Shown: positions 35,488 through 44,676, counted from the stretch's first letter. The stretch is DNA of 64,000 nucleotides from Arcticibacter eurypsychrophilus (GCF_001730525.1 NZ_MDFN01000017.1:49884-113883); one strand, 5' to 3'. The notes: generated by a model not told the origin, from the sequence alone. Made by a program: numbers and translations.

Positions 35488-35516
35488 CAAAGGTAAGAAT
35501 TTGATTGAGGTTCCAA
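35488..35516 (-). promoter_or_regulatory. Promoter of tgt (TTG-N18-TACCTTTG)
   Basis: On the minus strand TTG (35514-35516) is followed after 18 bases by TACCTTTG (35488-35495), a full match to the Bacteroidota pattern. The tgt ATG begins 11 bases later, so the transcript would be nearly leaderless. It overlaps the divergent promoter of the glycosyltransferase operon. Confidence 0.65.
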
Positions 35517-35533
35517 CTTTACTTTTAACTTTG
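35505..35533 (+). promoter_or_regulatory. Promoter of the glycosyltransferase-sigma-rsmG-dprA operon
   Basis: TTG (35505-35507) is followed after 18 bases by TAACTTTG (35526-35533), matching TTG-N17-23-TAnnTTTG. It ends 22 bases before the TTG start at 35556. Its -33 region lies inside the spacer of the divergent tgt promoter. Confidence 0.6.
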
Positions 35534-35555
35534 CCTGAAGAAATGAATATACGCC

Positions 35556-36674
35556 TTGACTAATTTCCCATTTTTACTTGCTTTTGCTTTATTACAAATA
35601 GCTCTTATTATACAGCTATACTTTATTTTAGTGGTCCATGGCCGCCTAAGAGGGTATAAGAAAATTGATTCCAATGAAGATGTTTTATTACCGGTCTCGG
35701 TTATAATATGCGCCCGGAATGAAGAGGTCAACCTGAAGGAGAACCTGAGTTTCTTTCTGGAACAGGACTACCCTTATTTTGAAGTAGTGGTTGTCAATGA
35801 TTGTTCTTCGGACGACTCTGAATTTATATTGAAAAAATTCTCCGAACAGTATGCAAATCTTAAAGTGGTTACGCTGAATGAGCATGACCGTTATAAACAT
35901 GGTAAAAAGTTCGCTGTAACCCTTGGTATTAAGGCTGCCCAACATGAGCACTTATTGTTTACCGATGCAGACTGTCGCCCGTCTTCCTTGAACTGGATTA
36001 GACACATGCAAAGCAACTTCAGAGGAAACACGGCTATTGTTTTAGGCTTTTCACCTTATAAAAGATCAAAGGGCTTTTTAAATGCCTTTATCCGCTTTGA
36101 AACTTTTAATACAGCATTAAACTATCTTTCTTTTTCATTGGCCGGCAATCCGTATATGGGAGTGGGAAGGAATTTGAGTTACACCAAGACTTTGTTTTTT
36201 AAGAATAAAGGGTTTGCTTCACATATGCATATTCTTTCCGGAGATGATGATTTGTTTGTGAATGAAAATGCAAATCGTATGAATACGGTTATTGAAATAG
36301 ATCCGGAGAGTCATACCTGGTCGGAACCTAAAAAAACCTGGGCTTCTCTATGGAAACAAAAGATCCGTCATATGGGTGCTGGAAAGGCATACAAAAGTAA
36401 ACATATACGAGTTTTAAGCATTCAGGCAGGCTCTTCAATAGCCTTTTATATCTTATTGGGCATTATGGCTGTTATGCAAATCCATTGGTGGGTATTGCTA
36501 AGTATCTATTTTATAAGGCTAATCGTTCAGGTAATCGTTTATTTTCCTTCCATGCGGAAGCTAAAATGTAAAAATTTAATTTGGTGGTTTCCAATCTTGG
36601 ATTTGTTCTATATTTTCTTTATTATCGTACTAGGGATAGTGTCGTCATTTAAGAGAAAAATCCAATGGAAGTAA
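35556..36674 (+). CDS. Family 2 glycosyltransferase, membrane-anchored
   Basis: The 372-residue protein has an N-terminal membrane helix (about 5-28), a GT2 catalytic domain (about 48-250) with VSVIICARNEE, VVVNDCSSDD, the metal-binding FTDADCRPS, and GDDDLFVNENA followed by a QxxRH-like WKQKIRHMG motif, then two or three C-terminal helices. This is the layout of processive or membrane-bound sugar transferases that build polysaccharide or glycolipid. The start is TTG at 35556, 22 bases after a good promoter; no ATG fits. It overlaps the sigma factor gene by 10 bases. Confidence 0.87.
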   Translation: MTNFPFLLAFALLQIALIIQLYFILVVHGRLRGYKKIDSNEDVLLPVSVIICARNEEVNLKENLSFFLEQDYPYFEVVVVNDCSSDDSEFILKKFSEQYANLKVVTLNEHDRYKHGKKFAVTLGIKAAQHEHLLFTDADCRPSSLNWIRHMQSNFRGNTAIVLGFSPYKRSKGFLNAFIRFETFNTALNYLSFSLAGNPYMGVGRNLSYTKTLFFKNKGFASHMHILSGDDDLFVNENANRMNTVIEIDPESHTWSEPKKTWASLWKQKIRHMGAGKAYKSKHIRVLSIQAGSSIAFYILLGIMAVMQIHWWVLLSIYFIRLIVQVIVYFPSMRKLKCKNLIWWFPILDLFYIFFIIVLGIVSSFKRKIQWK

Positions 36675-37279
36675 ATCCTAATTTTTCAAGTAATGCCATC
36701 AATGACTTTAATCAGGTAGTACGTGCCAGAGAAGGAGATCAGAAGGCTTATGCGGAGTTGATGCAGCGCTATAAGGACTCCATTTACTTTATGGCGATCA
36801 AGATGGTGAATAATAGAGATGATGCAATGGATCTGACTATTGAAACCTTTGCAAAGGCATTTGAAAACTTAGAAAAGTATAAGCCTGATTTTGCATTCAG
36901 TACCTGGTTATTCCGCATAGCGACTAATAATTGCATTGACTTTATACGTAAGAAGCGCCTCAATGTTGTTTCCATGAATGCAATGGAAGACAAAGAAGGG
37001 GAGGAACGCTTTTATGATATAAAATCGGATGTACTGAACCCCGAAGAGCGTTCTATTAAAAAACAACAAAAAGAAACCCTTCAATTAATTGTAGATAAGC
37101 TGCCATTGCGCTACAAAGTTTTAATCAACCTCCGGTATTTTGAAGAGATGTCTTACGAGGAGATCTCTAAGCAATTGGATCTTCCGCTTGGGACAGTCAA
37201 AGCACAGCTGTTCCGTGCTCGAGATCTTTTAGCTAATATTTTAACCCGCCGAAAAAAAAATCCCGCAAGTGACTTTTGA
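36665..37279 (+). CDS. ECF-type RNA polymerase sigma factor
   Basis: The 204-residue sigma-70-family protein has region 2 (about 25-98, with FAFSTWLFRIATNNCIDFIRK) and region 4 (about 135-195, with KLPLRYKVLINLRYFEEMSYEEIS and LPLGTVKAQLFRAR). An acidic linker of about 40 residues separates them. No anti-sigma factor gene lies next to it. It overlaps the glycosyltransferase by 10 bases and rsmG by 11, so its level is tied to translation of the operon rather than to an adjacent antagonist. Confidence 0.92.
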   Translation: MEVNPNFSSNAINDFNQVVRAREGDQKAYAELMQRYKDSIYFMAIKMVNNRDDAMDLTIETFAKAFENLEKYKPDFAFSTWLFRIATNNCIDFIRKKRLNVVSMNAMEDKEGEERFYDIKSDVLNPEERSIKKQQKETLQLIVDKLPLRYKVLINLRYFEEMSYEEISKQLDLPLGTVKAQLFRARDLLANILTRRKKNPASDF

Positions 37280-37901
37280 ACTTATTACTCATTATTTTCC
37301 TGATCTCAGCATTGAACAAAAGAATCAGTTCAATCAGCTAGAAGAATTATATAGCATCTGGAATGCTCAAATTAATGTAATTTCCCGAAAAGACATCGAA
37401 AGTTTGTACTTGAAACATATCCTGCATTCGCTGGGTATTGCCCGGATCATTTCTTTTTTACCCGGAGAAAAGGTTTTGGATGTTGGTACCGGAGGGGGCT
37501 TTCCTGGCATTCCCCTAGCTATCTTGTTTCCGGAAACCCAGTTCCATCTGGTGGATTCAATTGGCAAAAAGATTAAAGTGGTAAAAGAAGTTTCTTCGGC
37601 TATTGGTTTAAAAAATCTGGTGGCCACTCATGCACGCGCAGAGCAAATCGATGACAAGTTTCACTTTATTGTGTCGCGTGCCGTTACTCAACTGAAGGAT
37701 TTCTACCCATGGATTAAAGGTAAATTTGAATCGCAATCTCATAATTCTTTAAGCAACGGGGTCTTGTATTTAAAAGGGGGAGATTTAGAGCAGGAAATAG
37801 CCGATTCTGGCTTGAAAAAGGTGACCATATATCCATTGTCAAAATACTTTGAAGAAGAGTTTTTTGATACAAAATTAGTGGTATATTGCCCTGCCCAATA
37901 G
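37269..37901 (+). CDS. rsmG: 16S rRNA (guanine-N7) methyltransferase RsmG
   Basis: The 210-residue protein has the RsmG patterns: the N-terminal LEELYSIWNAQINVISRKDIE, SAM motif VLDVGTGGGFPGIPLAI (about 75-91), and VSRAVTQLKDFYPW. It methylates G527 of 16S rRNA. The start is GTG at 37269, overlapping the sigma factor stop by 11 bases; dprA follows 6 bases after its stop. Confidence 0.95.
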   Translation: MTFELITHYFPDLSIEQKNQFNQLEELYSIWNAQINVISRKDIESLYLKHILHSLGIARIISFLPGEKVLDVGTGGGFPGIPLAILFPETQFHLVDSIGKKIKVVKEVSSAIGLKNLVATHARAEQIDDKFHFIVSRAVTQLKDFYPWIKGKFESQSHNSLSNGVLYLKGGDLEQEIADSGLKKVTIYPLSKYFEEEFFDTKLVVYCPAQ

Positions 37902-37907
37902 AACCTT

Positions 37908-39005
37908 ATGTCCGCTTTATACGAAATTGCCTTAACCCTCATTCCCGGCGTTGGTGTCGTTACTTCCCGTTTGCTTTTAGATCAATTTGGAGATGCTGCG
38001 GACGTATTTAAAGCCAGTCGGTCGCAGTTGATGTCTATAGCCGGAATCGGTCCCAAGACAGCAGATAGCATTCTTTCAAAGAGCTTTCTGGATCGCGCAG
38101 AGGAAGAATTGCAGTTTGTAAAAAAATATAAGATTCAAACGCTTTTTTGTACGTCCCCGGACTATCCTCAGCGTTTGCAGAATTGTTATGACGCCCCGGT
38201 TCTTTTATATTACAAAGGCAACTCAGACCTAAATAAAAGCAAAGTAATCAGTATTGTGGGAACCCGGAATGCGACAGGATATGGAAAAGAATTAACAGAT
38301 CAGCTCGTTGAAGGCCTGCAGCAGCATAATGTGCTCGTTGTAAGTGGTCTGGCCTATGGTATTGATGTAGCAGCTCATCGGGCCTGTATGAAGTATGGTG
38401 TGCCCACTATTGGTGTAGTTGGCCATGGTTTGGACCGTATCTATCCCGCTCAGCATCGTTCACTCGCAGAAAGTATGTTAGGCTGTGGTGGTTTACTCAC
38501 TGAATTTATTTCTCAAACCAAACCCGATAAAGAAAATTTTCCTAAGCGTAATCGTATCGTTGCCGGATTATCCGATGCTACTATCATTGTGGAGGCAGGG
38601 TTAAAGGGGGGTGCCCTGATCACTGCCGAATTAGCCAATTCCTATGATAGGGACGTCATGGCATTTCCTGGTAGAGTAACTGATATCTACTCCGCCGGAT
38701 GTAATTTTCTGATCAAATCAAATCGAGCACACCTGGTGACAGGTATCAAAGATGTGGAGTATATACTCGATTGGTTACCCTCTGCTGCTCCTAAACAAGT
38801 AAATGATCAGCTTCATCTACCATTAAATCTATATGGTGACGAAAAAGTTATCGTTGAATTTCTTCAGACACGTGTTTCGGCGTCTTTAGATGAATTACAA
38901 CATACAACCAGCCTGATGCAATCTAAACTTGCCATGGTATTATTAAACCTGGAGATGCAGGACATTATAGTTGTGCATCCCGGTAAAATGTACCGGTTAA
39001 GATAG
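37908..39005 (+). CDS. dprA: DNA-processing protein DprA
   Basis: The 365-residue protein has N-terminal helix-hairpin-helix motifs (IAGIGPKTADSIL), the DprA Rossmann domain (about 105-300) with SIVGTRNATGYG, SGLAYGIDVAAHRAC, FPKRNRIVAGLSDAT and KGGALITAELA, and a C-terminal winged helix (about 310-365). It loads RecA on incoming single-stranded DNA in natural transformation and is widely conserved beyond competent species. It ends the plus-strand operon and overlaps the convergent phosphatase gene by 9 bases. Confidence 0.95.
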   Translation: MSALYEIALTLIPGVGVVTSRLLLDQFGDAADVFKASRSQLMSIAGIGPKTADSILSKSFLDRAEEELQFVKKYKIQTLFCTSPDYPQRLQNCYDAPVLLYYKGNSDLNKSKVISIVGTRNATGYGKELTDQLVEGLQQHNVLVVSGLAYGIDVAAHRACMKYGVPTIGVVGHGLDRIYPAQHRSLAESMLGCGGLLTEFISQTKPDKENFPKRNRIVAGLSDATIIVEAGLKGGALITAELANSYDRDVMAFPGRVTDIYSAGCNFLIKSNRAHLVTGIKDVEYILDWLPSAAPKQVNDQLHLPLNLYGDEKVIVEFLQTRVSASLDELQHTTSLMQSKLAMVLLNLEMQDIIVVHPGKMYRLR

Positions 39006-39512
39006 TATAGAATCTATTTCTGTATCGCTTTTAGGAAAGTCAAAAAACGTCATACTCCCTGTTTCATAACTCACCATTTCCCAGCTTGTAAAAGGAAAAT
39101 GAATCATGACCATGCCACAAGTGGGAAGGTTGTACAAACCGCTGTCACAAAGATGGAGGGCCAAGTCTGTAATCCCTGGATTATGGCCAACTAACGCGAT
39201 GTATTTATACTGATCATCAAACATGTTGATCAATCCTAATAATTCTGTAGAAGTAGCTTCGTATATTTCCTTGGAGAACTGGATCTCGGTATTTGGAATT
39301 CCTAGTGTTTTAGTAAATAGTTCTGCGGTTTGTTTTGCTCTAAATGCAGGACTGCTTACTATCTTCTGAGGAACTATATTATTGTCCAGTAAACGTTGCG
39401 CCATCATAGGTGCGTTTTTTATTCCTCTTTCATTCAATGGACGCTCAAAATCACTCAAATCTGGATTGTTCCAATCTGATTTTCCATGGCGAATTAAAAG
39501 TAATTTTTTCAT
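38997..39512 (-). CDS. SixA-like histidine phosphatase
   Basis: The 171-residue protein carries the phosphohistidine motif LLIRHGKSDW (His9), the second-site SSPAFRAKQTAE and the later histidine in LVGHNPGIT. It is of the SixA size; E. coli SixA removes phosphate from phosphohistidine of Hpt or PTS proteins. The orphan Hpt protein at 44.7 kb would be a conceivable partner but that is speculative. It converges with dprA and lies 78 bases after the family 9 glycosyltransferase. Confidence 0.85.
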   Translation of the reverse strand: MKKLLLIRHGKSDWNNPDLSDFERPLNERGIKNAPMMAQRLLDNNIVPQKIVSSPAFRAKQTAELFTKTLGIPNTEIQFSKEIYEATSTELLGLINMFDDQYKYIALVGHNPGITDLALHLCDSGLYNLPTCGMVMIHFPFTSWEMVSYETGSMTFFDFPKSDTEIDSILS

Positions 39513-39590
39513 GCTATAATTTTTAATACAAATTTATGCATCAGCTTCAATGTGGTAATGCCGGATTATTTTCCTCTGTCAGAGCTTTAA

Positions 39591-40553
39591 TCAGGCATTA
39601 ATAATTGCAGCTATTGCAGTTTCATTTTGATTATTCATACATTTAAAATGTCCCCTTGGACACTTCTTAAACCCAATTTTAGAGCAGGGCCGACAGCTTA
39701 ATCCCTTAACTTCCATGGCATGATGCTCCTCAACTAGGTAAGGATACATGCCAAATTCAGGAATAGTGTTACCCCATACGGAGATGATTTTCTTATTGAA
39801 TGCCGCGGCTATGTGCATTAATCCGGTGTCGTGACTAATGATCTGTTGCGCCTCTTTAACCAGAAAAGCAGATTCATTCAGATTAAACTTCCCGCAAGCA
39901 TTAAAAACATGCTTTCCTGTTGCACATACAACCGCTTCGCCGGTATTGAAATCTTCCTTTCCGCCAAGTAAAACGATGGGCGATTGAATTAACTGGCAAA
40001 TGCTGATGATCTTATGGACAGGGAGCCTTTTTGTAAGGTGTTGTGCTCCAATGACAAAGCCTATATAGGAATGAGGAGTATCGGGCAAAAGTTGTTTGAG
40101 TGAATAATCCTCACCAAGGAAATAATCCAAACCTTTTCCATCATTTTTAACTCCTAGTGCAGATACTGTATTCAGATACCGATCTACGATGTGTATAGGA
40201 GGTAAGATGTTGATCATCAGTTGAACCAGTATAAACTTGGCTATATTCAGCTTGTTAAATGAAAAGGAGGGAACGCCAAGAGCCCGCTTGATTCGAAGTG
40301 TCCGAAAGTTGTGATGCAGGTCGATTATATAATCAAAGTTTTCTGGTTTAAGCAGTTGAACTGCGTCAGCAACAGAACCGGTGTGCAGATGAAGCTTATC
40401 AATGTAGGGATTAAACTGCAACACACTTTCATAAGCCTTTTTAGTAATATAATGGACTTCAACCCCGGGTATTTGCTGCTTGATACAACGAATTACCGGC
40501 GTAGTCAGCACAATATCACCGATAGAACTGAATCGTATGATAAGTATTTTCAA
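39591..40553 (-). CDS. Family 9 glycosyltransferase (heptosyltransferase-like)
   Basis: The 320-residue protein opens with ILIIRFSSIGDIVLTTPVI, the donor-domain pattern of family 9, and has the C-terminal nucleotide-sugar site SHDTGLMHIAAAF followed by SVWGNTIPEFGMYPY. These enzymes add heptose or related sugars to the lipopolysaccharide core. A Cys-rich tail (SCRPCSKIGFKKCPRG) follows, common in Bacteroidota homologues. The start overlaps the PolX/PHP stop by 4 bases. Confidence 0.9.
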   Translation of the reverse strand: MKILIIRFSSIGDIVLTTPVIRCIKQQIPGVEVHYITKKAYESVLQFNPYIDKLHLHTGSVADAVQLLKPENFDYIIDLHHNFRTLRIKRALGVPSFSFNKLNIAKFILVQLMINILPPIHIVDRYLNTVSALGVKNDGKGLDYFLGEDYSLKQLLPDTPHSYIGFVIGAQHLTKRLPVHKIISICQLIQSPIVLLGGKEDFNTGEAVVCATGKHVFNACGKFNLNESAFLVKEAQQIISHDTGLMHIAAAFNKKIISVWGNTIPEFGMYPYLVEEHHAMEVKGLSCRPCSKIGFKKCPRGHFKCMNNQNETAIAAIINA

Positions 40554-42235
40554 TTCGTTGTAATTAATCGTTTTCGTTCAAAAAATAGATTGATTTCATC
40601 CATACTAAGTGTGTTAAGGCAGTTTACAGCCGAAACCCCACCTTTCCTTGCTGCCATGACACCGTAATGTGTGTCGCGGAAACCATTAATACTATGCGCG
40701 TCAGGATTAATAGAAAGCATAACTCCTTTCTCTATCGCATATTGATGCCAGCGCCAGTCAATGTCCAGGCGTAAAGGATTCGCGTTAATTTCAATAACCA
40801 CCCCATTTTCAGCACAAGCATCAATGACTTTTTTAATATCAACAGGATACCCGCTTCTACTTAAAAGTAAACGTCCTGTTGGATGTCCCAGAATCGTTGT
40901 ATATGGATTTTCAATCGCTTTAATCAGCCTGCTTGTCGCTTTCTCTTCCGACATCTTAAATACGGAATGAATAGAAGCTACAATAAAGTCAAATCGCGAT
41001 AAGATTTCAACAGGATAATCTAACGACCCGTCGAAGAGAATATCTGATTCTATTCCCTTAAAGATTCGGAAAGGGGCATATTTCGTATTCAGCAAGTCAA
41101 TTTCTGTTTGTTGCGCCAGTACCCGTTCTTCACTTAGTCCCTTTGCATAAAAAGCAGATTTAGAATGATCACAGATTCCCAGGTATTGCAGATGCATATC
41201 CTCTTTACAAAAAACAACCATCTCCTCCAATGAATTAATGCCATCGCTCCAGGTGCTATGATTATGCAAAGAGCCTTTTAAATCTGTTTGCAGGATCAGA
41301 GTCGGTAATGCTTTTTGGTCTGCCAGCTTAAACTCAAATTCCCCTTCACGTAACTCAGGTTCTATAAAAGGTAAGCCGGCTAAGGTGTAGAGTTCTTCTT
41401 CTGATCCCACATCAGGGAGAGCTGACCCTATTCTGATCTCCAGTTCTTTAATATGTTCAGTACTTCCCGATTGGATCACTAATGTTTTGTAATAATTCTC
41501 CGGATTGCAGAAACGGATATACACTTTAATGCCGGCGGGACTTTCTGCCTCAATGCTGTTATCTTGTGTTTGTATAACTTTAAGATAGTCTAGGGCGTTA
41601 AAATAATCTAAAATTGAAGTGTTAAGGGGACTTCCTACCAATAGATCCAGGCCGTCAATAATTTCCACTTTCCTTCTGAAAGCACCCACAAACGAAATTA
41701 ATTCATGAGTAAGAACCTTTTTAAAGTCATTGAGCAAATTATAACCAAAGCTTTCCGCCTGCGCATATAAAAAGCGACCATTGCTGGCCATCTTAAATTC
41801 GATTGCTTTTTTTATCTCTTCCTGCGTTTTTAATCCAAAGCCTTTCGCTTCAATCAGCCTGTTTTCATTACAGGCATAATAGAGTTCACCTATGTTTTCA
41901 ATCCCCAGAGATTTCCAGATCACCAGAACTTTTTTCGGTCCCAGGCCTTTGATAGTCATTATTTCTACCACACCAGGAGGGGTATCTGCCAGTAAGTCAT
42001 CCAGTTCTTTTAAAGAGCCAGTTTTAATCAGTTCCTGCACTTTTGCGGCAACGCTTTTACCAATTGCTCTGATTCCTTCCATCTCCTGCAGACTTTTCTT
42101 TGCAATAGAAAAGGGCAGTTTATCAATTGTAAATCCAGCAGTCGCAATAGTTTTAACCTTAAAAGAGTTTTCCTCATGGAGTTCCATCAGTTGACTCAAT
42201 AATTTTAATACTCGTGCTATGGGTTTGTTTTCCAT
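40550..42235 (-). CDS. PolX-family protein with PHP domain, polymerase site degenerate
   Basis: The 561-residue protein has the bacterial PolX layout: an N-terminal helix-hairpin-helix 8-kDa-like region (GIRAIGKSVAAKV, IKGLGPKKV), a polymerase nucleotidyltransferase region (about 155-310) and a C-terminal PHP domain (about 330-561) with HNHSTWSDG, GHPTGRLL and NPDAHS. Compared with human Pol beta (GD190-M-D192 and D256), the first catalytic Asp is Gly195, the second is kept (Asp197) and the third is Tyr239. DNA synthesis is therefore unlikely, while the PHP nuclease looks complete. The start is MENK at 42235; the open frame continues 14 codons upstream. It overlaps the glycosyltransferase by 4 bases. 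Confidence 0.87.
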   Translation of the reverse strand: MENKPIARVLKLLSQLMELHEENSFKVKTIATAGFTIDKLPFSIAKKSLQEMEGIRAIGKSVAAKVQELIKTGSLKELDDLLADTPPGVVEIMTIKGLGPKKVLVIWKSLGIENIGELYYACNENRLIEAKGFGLKTQEEIKKAIEFKMASNGRFLYAQAESFGYNLLNDFKKVLTHELISFVGAFRRKVEIIDGLDLLVGSPLNTSILDYFNALDYLKVIQTQDNSIEAESPAGIKVYIRFCNPENYYKTLVIQSGSTEHIKELEIRIGSALPDVGSEEELYTLAGLPFIEPELREGEFEFKLADQKALPTLILQTDLKGSLHNHSTWSDGINSLEEMVVFCKEDMHLQYLGICDHSKSAFYAKGLSEERVLAQQTEIDLLNTKYAPFRIFKGIESDILFDGSLDYPVEILSRFDFIVASIHSVFKMSEEKATSRLIKAIENPYTTILGHPTGRLLLSRSGYPVDIKKVIDACAENGVVIEINANPLRLDIDWRWHQYAIEKGVMLSINPDAHSINGFRDTHYGVMAARKGGVSAVNCLNTLSMDEINLFFERKRLITTN

Positions 42236-42258
42236 ACGCGTCAAAAATAGGAAAAAAG

Positions 42259-42311
42259 GTATAAAAAAAAGAGGCATACAGGTTTTGCCCGCATACCTCT
42301 CTTTTTTGATT
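42259..42311 (-). terminator. Weak terminator of sppA
   Basis: Between sppA and the downstream PolX/PHP gene, AGAGG (42272-42276) pairs with CCTCT, extended loosely through A/T pairs. On the minus strand a T-rich run follows (TTTTTTTTATACC). The stem is imperfect, so readthrough into the PolX/PHP gene is possible. Confidence 0.45.
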
Positions 42312-42319
42312 AGTGGTAT

Positions 42320-44086
42320 CTACCTGATAGAAATGGTATAAGGTAGTCTGGCTTGTATGCCGTTTAACTTTAAAGCAGATTGCAATTGTTGAAAATAAAC
42401 ATAGTTATCTCCGAACTGTAATTTAGAGAAATGCTCTTTTAGTTTATCCTCACCCCCACTGAATATCGCTTCGAAAGGATCTTTCTGTGCCGGATAAGCA
42501 ACCAGTTTATAGTTTTTAATCTTAGCCATCTTAGCAGCGGAACGAATAGCATCGTCAATATTTCCTAAACGATCTACCAATCCTATTTTCAGCGCTTCGG
42601 TACCGCTCCAAACTCTACCCTGACCGATACTATCCACATAAGCCTGGGTCTTTTTTCTGCCATCCGCTACTCTTTTAGTAAAAGTAGCATAGATCCGGTT
42701 CACTTCAGTTTGAATAATAAAACGTTCTGAATCAGTAAGAGGCCTTAAAGTGGTACCCAGATCAGCATGTTCCGCTGTCTTAACGCCATCGAAAGTAATG
42801 CCCAGCTTATTATTAAAGAACTTCTGCATATTAGGGATAATTCCAAATACACCGATGGAACCGGTAATGGTATTGGGTTGGGCAAATATAGAGTCAGCAG
42901 CACAAGCAATATAGTAACCACCGGAAGCGGCAACATCACCCATAGAAACAATTACAGGTTTTACTTTACGGGTTAAGGCAACTTCTCTCCAGATCACATC
43001 AGATGCAAGAGCGCTTCCTCCTCCAGAATTGATACGAAAGACAACTGCTTTTATCTTTTTATCCAGACGCACTTTGCGCAAAGCTCTGGAGATTCGTTCA
43101 GATCCGATAGACTCATCATCACCTTCGCCACCAGTAATCTCTCCGGAGGCATATACGACAGCTACACGAGAATCCATGTCACCTTCTTCAGGCGTATTCG
43201 CCTTCATGTAATCCATCAGGCTGATAGATTTCAAATCATTTTTTTTATCAATACCCGTTCTTGTCTTTAATTCATCAATCACCTGATCTTTATAACGAAG
43301 ACCATCAACCAATTTATAAGTTACCGCATCCTGTGCTTTTTGTATTTTTAACTGATTAGCCATTGCAAAAAGTGAATCTCTGGAGATCTTTCTAGAGGTT
43401 GAAACACCGGAAAGCAGATGTTGATACAGGGAACCAAGAAAAGAGGTAACCTGTTTACGATTGGCATCACTCATTTTATCCAGGATAAAAGGTTCTACCG
43501 CACTTTTGTACGTTCCCACTTTAATCACCTGAGCTTCAATTTCAAGTTTCTCCAACGCACCTTTAAAATAGGGAGATTGCGAACTTAAACCCGTAAATTC
43601 CAATATTCCTTCCGGATTAATATACACTTTATCTGCTACAGAAGCTAAATAATACGCCTTTTGAGAATATACTTCACTGTAGGCAAGAATAAACTTTTTG
43701 GACTTTTTAAAATCCAGAAGGCCATTTCTAATCTCTTCCAAGGTGGCCATACCGCCCTGAACACCAGAAAGGTCCAGGTAAATTCCCTTAATATTTTCAT
43801 CGCTTTTAGCACGTTTTAGTGCCGATAGGATGTCGTTCAATCCAAGGGTTTTATCGCCATGAATACCTGCAATATCAATATTGTCGAGCGGGTTTTTTAT
43901 AGTCCGTTCTACAATCGGATAATTTAAAGAGAAATGAATGACCGAGTTAGCTTCCACTTTAGCAGGTTCATCACCAGCAGAAGAAATTAAACCAACAATA
44001 CCCACTACAAGTAGTAATCCCAGTACGATAAACGACAGGATAAACCCAAGCATGGAAGCGAAAACAAATTTAAAAAAACCCTTCAT
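42320..44086 (-). CDS. sppA: Signal peptide peptidase SppA (long form)
   Basis: The 588-residue protein has an N-terminal membrane helix (about 8-35) and two ClpP-like halves as in the 67-kDa SppA. The catalytic lysine is in VGTYKSAVEPF (near 192) and the nucleophile serine in VAASGGYYIA (near 388). It cleaves leftover signal peptides and small membrane fragments at the inner membrane. The frame is open 12 codons upstream; MKGFFKF at 44086 is the better start because it directly precedes the signal-anchor. Confidence 0.95.
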   Translation of the reverse strand: MKGFFKFVFASMLGFILSFIVLGLLLVVGIVGLISSAGDEPAKVEANSVIHFSLNYPIVERTIKNPLDNIDIAGIHGDKTLGLNDILSALKRAKSDENIKGIYLDLSGVQGGMATLEEIRNGLLDFKKSKKFILAYSEVYSQKAYYLASVADKVYINPEGILEFTGLSSQSPYFKGALEKLEIEAQVIKVGTYKSAVEPFILDKMSDANRKQVTSFLGSLYQHLLSGVSTSRKISRDSLFAMANQLKIQKAQDAVTYKLVDGLRYKDQVIDELKTRTGIDKKNDLKSISLMDYMKANTPEEGDMDSRVAVVYASGEITGGEGDDESIGSERISRALRKVRLDKKIKAVVFRINSGGGSALASDVIWREVALTRKVKPVIVSMGDVAASGGYYIACAADSIFAQPNTITGSIGVFGIIPNMQKFFNNKLGITFDGVKTAEHADLGTTLRPLTDSERFIIQTEVNRIYATFTKRVADGRKKTQAYVDSIGQGRVWSGTEALKIGLVDRLGNIDDAIRSAAKMAKIKNYKLVAYPAQKDPFEAIFSGGEDKLKEHFSKLQFGDNYVYFQQLQSALKLNGIQARLPYTISIR

Positions 44087-44133
44087 GGAAGTAAACTTTA
44101 ATAGTAATACAATTATATGCAATTAGATATGAA

Positions 44134-44141
44134 TATATTTG
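44134..44141 (+). promoter_or_regulatory. -7 promoter element for folK
   Basis: TATATTTG fits TAnnTTTG and ends 25 bases before the folK ATG. No TTG is seen at the normal -33 position. Confidence 0.4.
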
Positions 44142-44166
44142 AAACGTTACATGCTTATTAAGTTTT

Positions 44167-44676
44167 ATGCACATTATATATTTGTTACTCGGAAGCAATC
44201 TTGGAGACAGAATATATTATCTGGAACAAGCAGCTCAATTAATACATGAAGACATTGGTATGATCATAAAGAAATCATCTATCTATGAAACGGCTTCATG
44301 GGGAATAGAGGATCAGCCAAAATATCTAAATCAAGTGATGCAGGTCGAAACTAAACTAACTCCTAAACAAGTGCTTCATGCGATACAGTTTATTGAAAAG
44401 CAGCTAGGTAGAGTAAGAGTCGAAAAGTGGGGTTCACGCACTATAGATATTGATATATTATTCTATGACCAGAAACATATTCAATCACCAGACCTTGTTA
44501 TTCCCCATCCTCTGCTGCATACACGGAGGTTTACACTTGCTCCTTTAAATGAAATTGCCCCATCCTTAATGCATCCTGTTCTAAAAATGCAAATAGCTGA
44601 ACTATTTAAACAACTTTTAGATAACTTGCACGTATACAAATTTTTCCATACACAACATGAAAACAAAGATATTTGA
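44167..44676 (+). CDS. folK: 6-hydroxymethyl-dihydropterin pyrophosphokinase
   Basis: The 169-residue protein has the HPPK opening LLLGSNLGDR, SSIYETASWG, LNQVMQVET and the signature RVEKWGSRTIDIDILFY followed by IPHPLLHTR. It transfers pyrophosphate to hydroxymethyl-dihydropterin in folate synthesis, supplying the cofactor cycle served by thyA and folA at 21-22.3 kb. Its last 20 bases overlap the Hpt gene. Confidence 0.95.
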   Translation: MHIIYLLLGSNLGDRIYYLEQAAQLIHEDIGMIIKKSSIYETASWGIEDQPKYLNQVMQVETKLTPKQVLHAIQFIEKQLGRVRVEKWGSRTIDIDILFYDQKHIQSPDLVIPHPLLHTRRFTLAPLNEIAPSLMHPVLKMQIAELFKQLLDNLHVYKFFHTQHENKDI

